The notes under the pieces were generated by a model, which was not told where the DNA came from, made no database searches, and worked only from the letters and a program-made list of their open reading frames with translations. The position numbers and the translations under genes are program-made. This document shows, in pieces, positions 1-6,333 of a stretch of 17,165 bases of DNA. Every line of letters starts with the position of its first letter. Within the stretch, counting starts at the first letter, position 1. The stretch is from Clostridiales bacterium (lineage in GTDB: Bacteria > Bacillota > Clostridia > Oscillospirales > Oscillospiraceae): assembly GCA_020861055.1 (NCBI GenBank), contig JAJBTD010000114.1, positions 1 through 17,165 of the forward strand, read 5' to 3'.

Positions 1-215
1 ATGTGGTCATCGACTACCGGGGAGAGCAGTTCATCATCGAGATGAAGATCTGGCGAGGCAACGCCTACCACGAGCGAGGTGAGGAGCAGCTGTCTGCTTA
101 CCTGGACTACTTCCATCTGAAAAAGGGCTATATGCTCAGCTTCAACAAAAACAAGGAGATCGGGGTAAAGGAGATCGTCCTGGGCGACCGGGTGCTGGTG
201 GAAGCAGTGGTCTGA
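1..215 (+). CDS. C-terminal fragment of an AAA-ATPase/PD-(D/E)XK nuclease-like protein (5' end outside window)
   Basis: The reading frame is already open at the left edge, so only about the last 70 residues are present; the GTG at position 3 is an internal codon, not a start. The fragment shows an acidic residue in VIDYRG followed by an E-x-K motif in FIIEMKIWRG, the pattern of a PD-(D/E)XK nuclease-like fold. It ends with a conserved-looking YHERGEEQLSAYLDYFHL stretch and a short tail. This resembles the C-terminal domain that follows an AAA_35-type ATPase domain in many clostridial proteins of unknown role. The ATPase half is not visible, so family assignment rests on recall of this tail. 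It ends 21 bases before a strong terminator. Its function is unknown and no substrate can be inferred. Confidence 0.6.
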   Translation, partial: VVIDYRGEQFIIEMKIWRGNAYHERGEEQLSAYLDYFHLKKGYMLSFNKNKEIGVKEIVLGDRVLVEAVV

Positions 216-235
216 CCCATATCAGAACAGAGCAA

Positions 236-267
236 GGGGGAGCGCCCAGGGCGCTCCCCCGTTTTTT
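236..267 (+). terminator. Rho-independent terminator of the first gene
   Basis: An 11-bp perfect stem (236-246 with 250-260) with a 3-nt loop is followed by G and six T residues (262-267). The U-tract follows on the plus strand only, so it terminates the left-edge gene. The T-run overlaps the stop codon (266-268, minus strand) of the convergent kinase gene. Confidence 0.9.
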
Positions 268-1627
268 ACCCTTCGACGCGCTCGACCGGCTCGGAAGAGG
301 AGCCGCCGGGCGGGATCGGAAGGACGATATCGATCTGAAACAGCTGATCTTCCGAGGAGACGACCAGATTCCCGCCGTATTTCTGCACGACCCGCCGGAT
401 ACTGAGCATCCCGTAGCCGTGACAGTCCCGATCTGCCTTGGTGGTGACGGGCAGCCCGTCCCGCAGCTCCAGGACGCCCTCGAAGTGGTTCTCTGCGTGG
501 ATGAGCAGGAGCTGGCTGGCGCTGCGCACGGACAGGTGGATAAAACGGGTTTCAGGGGACAGGTTCATTTCACACTCTATGGCGTTGTCCAGAATGTTGC
601 CAAAGAGAGAGAAGATGTCCATGACCTCCATAAAATTCAACTTGGCCCCATCCACCATACAGGTAAACTGGATTCCTTTGGTGGTGCAGTGCAAACGCTT
701 GTCCGTGAGCAGCACATCCAGCGTCTCGTTGCCGGTGCGCAGGGCGCTGCTGTAGATGGAGACGGACTGCTCCAGGCTGTCCAGATAGGCGCGGTCAACC
801 TGCCCGGTTTCCCGGAGATCCCGTATCTGATGCTTCAGATCATGGCACTTGATGTTGATCGCATCCATTTTTTCCTTGACCAGACGGTATTGACGCTGCT
901 CCTCCAGCAGAAGGGTCTGCATGGTGTGCAGCTCCGACCGCTCCTTTGCGGCGACCAGGGTCAAAACCTGCATCAGCAGCATGAAGAGGAAGAAGATGAT
1001 CTCCCCCAGATTGAGCAGATTATAGAAAAAGAGATTGTAATTGGCGATAACCTGACTTTCAAAATAGAAGATGGGAGTGAGGATACACACCAGCACCAGG
1101 AGCAGAAGGGAGTTCTGCATGGGGATGTCGTATCCTTGAAGGCGGCGCATTCTTTTGCCCACCGTCAGGAAGACGATGAGATAGATCAGCAGAAAGCTGC
1201 CGATATAGAGCAGAATGTGAGGAATCGTGCCCTCCACAAAATAGGGACTCAGCCAGGTGTTCTGCCGGCAGAGGGATGCCATAATCAAGAAGAGCCGGTC
1301 AGTCATGTACCAGGTCATAAAACCGGAGCCAAAGTAAAAGAGCATATTCCAGATGTTTTCCCGGAAGCAGAATTGCAGCCCCAGGATCATCAGGAGAATG
1401 AGAACGCCGGAATAAAAGGCCTCCAACAGCAGAGAGCCTCCATAGGTGCGGGTGAACAGGAAGCAGAGCAGGCGAACGGGCACGAATACCACCACCGCGC
1501 GCAGCCAGAAGTGGGGCCTCCGCTCACAGCGGTAGGCAAAGATGAGGGTGGCCGTCAGAAAGGAGATGAAAATATCGAGGAATTTGAAATGGTACAGAAG
1601 AAACTGGATGGGCTCGGTGGGGATCAT
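266..1627 (-). CDS. Membrane sensor histidine kinase, GHKL/AgrC-like (HPK10 type)
   Basis: This is a predicted membrane receptor that autophosphorylates and passes phosphate to the response regulator encoded just upstream. The 453-residue protein has six or seven hydrophobic segments within residues 16-227, then a coiled linker (about 228-258). An H-box KCHDLKHQ follows, with H262 the likely phosphorylated residue. The GHKL ATPase has an N-box FGNILDNAIEC (N344, N348) and a late glycine box HGYGMLSIRRVV (about 403-414). This layout matches the AgrC/ComD/VirS class, which often senses peptides. The ATG at 1627 has a GAGGAGG site about 6 bases upstream that sits inside the end of the regulator gene; the gap is 12 bases, so the two are cotranscribed and probably translationally linked. 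No agrB or agrD gene is visible, so the ligand is unknown. The class is clear; the signal is not. Confidence 0.9.
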   Translation of the reverse strand: MIPTEPIQFLLYHFKFLDIFISFLTATLIFAYRCERRPHFWLRAVVVFVPVRLLCFLFTRTYGGSLLLEAFYSGVLILLMILGLQFCFRENIWNMLFYFGSGFMTWYMTDRLFLIMASLCRQNTWLSPYFVEGTIPHILLYIGSFLLIYLIVFLTVGKRMRRLQGYDIPMQNSLLLLVLVCILTPIFYFESQVIANYNLFFYNLLNLGEIIFFLFMLLMQVLTLVAAKERSELHTMQTLLLEEQRQYRLVKEKMDAINIKCHDLKHQIRDLRETGQVDRAYLDSLEQSVSIYSSALRTGNETLDVLLTDKRLHCTTKGIQFTCMVDGAKLNFMEVMDIFSLFGNILDNAIECEMNLSPETRFIHLSVRSASQLLLIHAENHFEGVLELRDGLPVTTKADRDCHGYGMLSIRRVVQKYGGNLVVSSEDQLFQIDIVLPIPPGGSSSEPVERVEG

Positions 1628-1639
1628 GGCCGCCTCCTC

Positions 1640-2344
1640 TCACGCCTTGCAGAGATAGCTGGTGACGCAGGCATAGAACGATTTTCGTCTCCGCTGGCTG
1701 ATGGGGAGCTTGGTCCCCGCCACGACCACAACGTTGCCGAACAGGGAGGAGACGTGGTGCAGGTTGACCAGATGGGAGGTGCTGCACCGGGCGAAATCGT
1801 GCTCCGCCAGCTGCCGCTCCACCTCCGCCATCTTGCCCCAGGCGGTAAAATTTCCCAGCTCCGTGTGATAGATGAGCAGGTGATCCCGGATCTCCACATA
1901 ATAGATCTGGGAGAGACGCAGCCGCACCAGATTGCCGGAGGACTGCAAAACAAACTCCTTCTCCTGCTGCCGGGAGATCTTGCGCAGTGCCTTGCGCAGC
2001 ATGGAGGAAAAGCGACAGTAGTTGATGGGCTTGACCACAAAATCCAGGGCGTCTACGGAATAGCCCTCCACAGCGTACTGCTCCAAATTGGTGATGAAGA
2101 TCAGGGTAAAGACGTCGTCGCTGGCCCGGAGCTGGCGGGCGACCTCCATCCCGTTGACCATGGGCAGCTGGATATCCAGAAAGACCAGGTCATAGTTGGA
2201 CTTGAACTGATCCAGAAAGACGGAGGGATGGGAGAAGGAGTCGATGGAAAAATGCTCCTGCTGCTCCTGCTCGTAGCACCGGAGACATTGCTCCAGCTGA
2301 AGCAGGTCGGCAGGGTCGTCTTCGAGAATTGCGATCCGGATCAT
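1640..2344 (-). CDS. LytTR-family response regulator
   Basis: This is a DNA-binding response regulator and the likely partner of the downstream GHKL kinase. The receiver domain begins MIRIAILEDD (acidic pocket) and has the phospho-acceptor Asp in VFLDIQLPM (about residue 57 from this start), the conserved Thr in LIFITN and the Lys in FVVKPI. The C-terminal half (about 125-234) has LytTR features, including IYYVEIRDHLLIYH and the SHLVNLHHV segment. I chose the ATG at 2344 because a GAGG site lies 7 bases upstream of it; the in-frame GTG at 2350 is only one base from that site. Length (234 aa) is normal. LytTR proteins bind paired 9-bp direct repeats about 21 bp apart, and such a pair lies in the divergent control region at 2575-2607. 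The target is therefore plausibly the GH3/lacZ cluster (inference). Confidence 0.93.
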   Translation of the reverse strand: MIRIAILEDDPADLLQLEQCLRCYEQEQQEHFSIDSFSHPSVFLDQFKSNYDLVFLDIQLPMVNGMEVARQLRASDDVFTLIFITNLEQYAVEGYSVDALDFVVKPINYCRFSSMLRKALRKISRQQEKEFVLQSSGNLVRLRLSQIYYVEIRDHLLIYHTELGNFTAWGKMAEVERQLAEHDFARCSTSHLVNLHHVSSLFGNVVVVAGTKLPISQRRRKSFYACVTSYLCKA

Positions 2345-2430
2345 TGACACACCTCACTATATTTCTGCCAGGCAACTCTGGAGACAGGAAAATGCTCCTT
2401 TCTCCACGGTGAAGGCTGTTTTTTATCTGA

Positions 2431-2459
2431 ATTGTAGCACGATGTACCGGGCAAATCAA
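2431..2459 (-). promoter_or_regulatory. Sigma-A-type promoter of the regulator/kinase operon
   Basis: On the minus strand, TTGATT (2459-2454) and TACAAT (2436-2431) are separated by exactly 17 bases. Transcription would start near 2424, leaving an 80-base leader before the regulator start at 2344. I see no clear operator repeats overlapping it. Confidence 0.75.
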
Positions 2460-2574
2460 GGCGGGACGCCGGAATATCATTTAAGAAAGAACAGGAAAAT
2501 CCTTCTGTCTGACCGGAGATGAAGCGCAAAATACAGGGAAACTGAAGGGGAAGCCCGGCAGATTTGGGAAAACG

Positions 2575-2607
2575 TCAGTTACGAAAAAAACGGAGGCGCT
2601 TACGAAA
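2575..2607 (+). promoter_or_regulatory. Candidate LytTR operator (paired direct repeat, 21-bp period)
   Basis: The octamer TTACGAAA occurs at 2579-2586 and again at 2600-2607, exactly 21 bp apart, on the same DNA face. The first copy extends leftward to TCAGTTACG (2575-2583), which matches the AgrA-type site ACAGTTAAG at 7 of 9 positions; the second copy (2596-2604) is weaker at 5 of 9. LytTR regulators are known to bind two 9-bp direct repeats separated by about 12 bp. The pair lies just upstream of the expected -35 region of the GH3 gene, the usual place for an activator. Which regulator binds here is inferred from the adjacent LytTR gene. Confidence 0.55.
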
Positions 2608-2613
2608 TGAAAG

Positions 2614-2642
2614 CACTTTATCATTAGAGATTGTGTTATAGT
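2614..2642 (+). promoter_or_regulatory. Probable activator-dependent promoter of the GH3 cluster
   Basis: TATAGT at 2637-2642 is a good -10 box. Seventeen bases upstream, the -35 position (2614-2619, CACTTT) does not resemble TTGACA. A good -10 with a poor -35 next to the candidate LytTR repeats fits a promoter that needs an activator. Transcription would begin near 2649, giving a leader of about 128 bases. That leader contains an in-frame ATG at 2705 with AAAGGAGG only 3 bases before it. Confidence 0.5.
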
Positions 2643-2776
2643 AAAGGTTAAGCTATCCGGGGAGAGGCCCTGTACCGCTCAGCGCGCAGAGGGAAAGGAG
2701 GAGCATGCCTGCGGAGCAAGCCGTTTTGGAGCCGTCGTCCCCGGCAGAGCAAAGCACAGAAAAAGGAGGACAACAC

Positions 2777-5700
2777 ATGAGAAACTCGAGATTGTGGTCC
2801 GGTCTGACCTCTGTGTTTGCGGTGATTTTGGTCATCGCGATCACCGGGCAGACGCTGGCCCTCGCCAACGCCAGCTATATCAACAGCGCCTTGGGCACTA
2901 CCAGCACCATAGTAGTGACCGACGAGAACGAGGACACCACCTATTATAAGAGCTCCTTCGGCGACTTCGACGACCCTGACGCCCAGGCGGCGCTGATGGA
3001 GGCCGCTTTTGAGCAGAACATCAACGAGATGCGGGAGGGCGCCACCCTGATGTACAACAACGGAGCCCTCCCCCTCCAGGACGAGGTCCAGATCTCCGTC
3101 TTCGGCCATGCGGCGGTGGACCCGGTCTATCAGGGCTCCTCTGCCGGCACAAAGGTCGCCGACGGCGATTTGAACACGATCAATCTGAAAACCGCCCTGG
3201 AGGATCAGGGCTTTGAGGTCAACGAGGCCCTGTGGGATGCTCTGAAGAGCACCTCCACGACCAGAAGCTCCGGAGAGGCTGCCGGCGGCTGGGGCGGCAC
3301 GTCTCCCTCCGGCTCCGCCGCCAACACGGAGGAGAACAAGGCCTTCTACGAGGCGCAGAGCAGCACCTGGGCCGACGGCTATCAGGACGCCGCCATCGTG
3401 GTGTTCACCCGTGAGGGCTCTGAGGGCACCGACCTGAAGATGCAGGATACGGACGACGACGGCGTGACCGTCATGAGCTCCCTGGCTCTTCACCAGAACG
3501 AAAAGGACCTGCTGGAGCTGGTGCGGGCGAACTTTGACAAGGTCATCGTTCTCCTCAACAGCGCCTATCAGATGGAGGTCCATGAAATCCTGCCCTACTG
3601 CGACGCCCTTATGTTCATCGGCACCCCCGGCCATCAGGGCTTCGTGGGCGTGGCGGAGCTGCTGAGAGGCGTGGTCAACCCCTCCGGCCATCTGGTGGAC
3701 ACCTATGCCACCAGCTCTCTCTCCGCCCCTGCCACCGTCAACTCCGGCACCGAGACCCCGCTGTTCGCCAATGTGGACGAGATCAACGCGACCATCGACT
3801 CGGACGAGAACGCGGAGTACATCTCCTTCCAGGCGGAGAACATCTATATCGGCTATCGCTATTATGAGACGCGGTACGCGGATTCCGTGATGGGCCAGGG
3901 CAACGCCACCGATGCGGTCGGCGCGCTGGACGGCGCTGACAGCTGGAACTATGCCGACGAGGTGCAGTTCACCTTCGGCTACGGCCTGAGCTACACCACC
4001 TTTGAGCAGACGCTGGACAGCGTCGATGTGGGCGAGGACGAGATCACCATCCAGGCGACGGTGACCAACACCGGCGATGTGGCGGGCAAGAGCGTGGTCC
4101 AGGCCTATGCCCAGACCCCCTATGGCGAATATGAGATCGAGCACGCCGTAGAGAAGTCCGCCATCTCCCTGGCCGGCTTTGCCAAGACCGACACCCTGGA
4201 GCCCGGCGCCTCCGAGACGGTAACCATCACCGTGGACAAGTACCTGCTGGCCAGCTGGGACTCCACCGCCCACGACGGAGAGGGCGGATACATCCTCTCT
4301 GAGGGCGACTACTATCTGGCTATCGGCGACGACAGCCACGACGCGCTGAACAACATCCTGGCCGCCAAGGGCTATACCACCGCCGACGGCATGACGGCGG
4401 ACGGCAATGGGGACAAGAGCTTCCAGTGGGCCCAGGAATTTGACGATGAGAAGTATCGCACCGGCGAAAACGACGTCGTCGTCTCCAACCAGTTTGAGGA
4501 CTGCGATCTGAACTACTGGATCGAGGGCGCCGGCACCTACCTGACCCGGAGCGACTGGGCGGGCACCTTCCCGGTGGAGCAGACCACCGTAGAGGCCACC
4601 GCAGAGATGATGGACGTTCTGGACGGCGAGTGGTACGAGACGCCGGAGGACGCTCCCTCCTACGAGGAGGTTGCGGCGAACTTCGGTGTGGACTCCGGGC
4701 TGACCCTGGCGATGATGATCGACGTGCCCCTGAGCGATCGGGAGACCTGGCTGCAATTCATCTATCAGCTTGAGCCGGAGGACCTGCCCAACGCCACAGC
4801 GGAGAGCTTTGAGTGCCCCGCAGTGGGCGACCTGTCTCCCGCCTTTGGCGTGGGCGACGGATGCGACTCCGTGGGCGGAACCCTGCCGTTCACCGTGGAA
4901 TATAACGGCGAGCAGGTCAACCCGCCGACCACCCGCTACTGCTCCAAGATCATCCTGACCGCCACCTTCAACACGGAGCTCTATGCCCAGCGGGGCATGC
5001 TCATGGGCGAGGAGGGCCTGTGGAGCGGCTTCATGATCAACTACAGCCTGGGCGCCGACCTCCACCGCACCCCCTTCGGCGGCCGTAACTACGAGTACAT
5101 GAGCGAGTGCCCCGTCATGTCCTATCTGGCGGGCATTCCTGAGACCGAGGCCATGGAGGCCACCGGCTCTCACATGGGCACCAAGCACTTCGTCGGAAAC
5201 GATCAGGAGTTCTACCGCTCCGGCGTGGCCTGCTTCTTCACCGAGCAGGCATTCCGGGAGGGCAATCTGAGAGCCTTTGAGGGCGCTGTCCGTGTGGCCA
5301 ATGCCGGCGGCATCATGCAGTCCTACGAGCGGCTGGGCCTGAAATGGGCCTCCGCCAGCTATGCCATGAACACCACTGTCCTGCGCGACGAGTGGGGCTG
5401 GACCGGCACCATCGACACCGACGCAGCCCCCTGCTTCACCGAGTATGTGGACGGCGGCTATCTGAACCACGCAGCCGAGGTGCTGGATGCGGGCACCCAG
5501 GAGTGGTGTCTGGACGGCGTGGCGGGCCACGGCAACTGGGTGCTCCAGCTGGCCAAGGACACCGACGACGGCCATCTGCTGGAGTTGCTCATCGACTCCG
5601 CCATCAGCTGGGAGTATGCCATCAGCCGCTCCGTCGTCACCAACGGGATCTCGGCCACCGCACAGGTGATCCATGTCACCCCGGTCTGGCAGACCGCCTT

Positions 5701-5788
5701 TACGGTTGCGATCGTCGTCTCCGCCGTACTCACCGCCGCCTGCTTTGTCCTGCTGATCGTCAGCAAGGTCAAGTCTAAGAAGAACTGA
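2777..5788 (+). CDS. Domain-permuted glycoside hydrolase family 3 protein, membrane-anchored
   Basis: This is a predicted surface beta-glycosidase-like protein of 1003 aa. The ATG at 2777 has GGAGG 7 bases upstream; the in-frame ATG at 2705 has poorer spacing. An N-terminal hydrophobic segment (about 9-26) ends in a signal-peptidase-like ALANA. A C-terminal membrane helix (about 975-995) is followed by KVKSKKN, placing the bulk outside. Domain order is GH3 C-terminal domain (about 80-330, with REGSEGTD at 212-219), fibronectin-III-like domain (about 400-540, starting FGYGLSYTTF), then the GH3 TIM-barrel domain (about 640-955). This reversed order is known in some rumen and gut GH3 enzymes. 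Kept barrel motifs are LHRTPFGGRNYEY (762-774), KHF (803-805) and the probable nucleophile D882 in TIDTDA. Some usually conserved neighbours differ: DGC for DGP (694-696), SECP for SEDP (776-779), and Ala after D882 where Trp is usual. Activity and specificity are therefore uncertain. Confidence 0.85.
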   Translation: MRNSRLWSGLTSVFAVILVIAITGQTLALANASYINSALGTTSTIVVTDENEDTTYYKSSFGDFDDPDAQAALMEAAFEQNINEMREGATLMYNNGALPLQDEVQISVFGHAAVDPVYQGSSAGTKVADGDLNTINLKTALEDQGFEVNEALWDALKSTSTTRSSGEAAGGWGGTSPSGSAANTEENKAFYEAQSSTWADGYQDAAIVVFTREGSEGTDLKMQDTDDDGVTVMSSLALHQNEKDLLELVRANFDKVIVLLNSAYQMEVHEILPYCDALMFIGTPGHQGFVGVAELLRGVVNPSGHLVDTYATSSLSAPATVNSGTETPLFANVDEINATIDSDENAEYISFQAENIYIGYRYYETRYADSVMGQGNATDAVGALDGADSWNYADEVQFTFGYGLSYTTFEQTLDSVDVGEDEITIQATVTNTGDVAGKSVVQAYAQTPYGEYEIEHAVEKSAISLAGFAKTDTLEPGASETVTITVDKYLLASWDSTAHDGEGGYILSEGDYYLAIGDDSHDALNNILAAKGYTTADGMTADGNGDKSFQWAQEFDDEKYRTGENDVVVSNQFEDCDLNYWIEGAGTYLTRSDWAGTFPVEQTTVEATAEMMDVLDGEWYETPEDAPSYEEVAANFGVDSGLTLAMMIDVPLSDRETWLQFIYQLEPEDLPNATAESFECPAVGDLSPAFGVGDGCDSVGGTLPFTVEYNGEQVNPPTTRYCSKIILTATFNTELYAQRGMLMGEEGLWSGFMINYSLGADLHRTPFGGRNYEYMSECPVMSYLAGIPETEAMEATGSHMGTKHFVGNDQEFYRSGVACFFTEQAFREGNLRAFEGAVRVANAGGIMQSYERLGLKWASASYAMNTTVLRDEWGWTGTIDTDAAPCFTEYVDGGYLNHAAEVLDAGTQEWCLDGVAGHGNWVLQLAKDTDDGHLLELLIDSAISWEYAISRSVVTNGISATAQVIHVTPVWQTAFTVAIVVSAVLTAACFVLLIVSKVKSKKN

Positions 5789-5804
5789 GAAAGGGGAGAG
5801 AACT

Positions 5805-6197
5805 GTGAACAAAAAAGCGATTGGATTCTACTTCGCCGGTCTTTCTGCGATCCTGTCCGTTGCCACGCTGGTAATGGTGGTCCTGTATGCCGGACAGGGG
5901 GGCCAGGTCAATCCGCTGGTCTATGTGGCCTTTGGCGTGGCGATCGTCTGTGACGGCTCCCTCCTGTTCGGGGAGAAGCCCTGGAGCGATTTTGCCGGCA
6001 TCATAGCCGCAGCCCTTCTGGCTCTTGCCCTGATGGTGGTCCTGTCTGACGGCATCTGGAATATCGCAGAGTCGATCAACGGCATCCAGATGGTGGGCCT
6101 GCCGGAGCTGGCCGGAAACAACATTCAGATTGCGGTGGTCAATGGGCTCGCAATGCTGACTGCGATCATCAGCTGCTTTACCAAAAAGAGCAAGTAA
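5805..6197 (+). CDS. Small four-helix membrane protein linked to the GH3 gene
   Basis: This 130-residue hydrophobic protein has four probable membrane helices (about 6-28, 37-55, 62-82 and 106-125), short loops and a basic tail ending in FTKKSK. It starts at a GTG with a GGGGAG site 7 bases upstream, only 16 bases after the GH3 stop, so it is almost certainly cotranscribed with GH3. I do not recognise a named family. Its position directly behind a membrane-anchored GH3 protein suggests a membrane partner, for example in anchoring or assembly, but this is inference from context only. It has no catalytic or transporter motif that I can identify, and it is too small to be a typical sugar permease. 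Confidence 0.75.
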   Translation: MNKKAIGFYFAGLSAILSVATLVMVVLYAGQGGQVNPLVYVAFGVAIVCDGSLLFGEKPWSDFAGIIAAALLALALMVVLSDGIWNIAESINGIQMVGLPELAGNNIQIAVVNGLAMLTAIISCFTKKSK

Positions 6198-6210
6198 CCC
6201 TTCCGAACCG

Positions 6211-6270
6211 GGACGAAGGGAAACACACATCATCGGCCGTCCGGGGCGCTGCCTCGGACGGCCTTCGTCC
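6211..6270 (+). other. Nested inverted repeats in the spacer before lacZ
   Basis: The spacer between the small membrane protein and lacZ contains two nested inverted repeats. The outer arms are GGACGAAGG (6211-6219) and CCTTCGTCC (6262-6270), 9 bp perfect. The inner arms are GGCCGTCCG (6235-6243) and CGGACGGCC (6255-6263), 9 bp perfect. They share two bases (6262-6263), so both can form only if the inner stem shortens to 7 bp. No T-run follows, so this is not a standard terminator; it may be an mRNA-stabilising or processing element within the operon. Confidence 0.55.
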
Positions 6271-6333
6271 TATCGGGGGGAACCCTGCGGCCCCTGGGGG
6301 ACATTCGGCGCATCCATGCAAGGAGGAGATTTC

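Noticed and set aside
419..2347. 642-codon open frame on the plus strand, opposite the kinase and regulator genes
   Set aside because: It is antisense to two well-recognised genes, gives a Gln/His/Gly-rich product with no domain, and its length is explained by GC-rich codon use.
2341..2529. Possible small peptide gene (62 codons, minus strand) upstream of the regulator, considered as an AgrD-like signal
   Set aside because: Its start lies upstream of the predicted promoter and transcription start (about 2424), and it has no ribosome site and no AgrD-like hydrophobic-Cys-acidic layout.
2648..5812. 1054-codon open frame on the minus strand covering the whole GH3 gene
   Set aside because: The product is a Gly/Val/His/Ala-rich low-complexity sequence without motifs, the mirror of GC-biased third codon positions in the GH3 gene; no ribosome site supports it.
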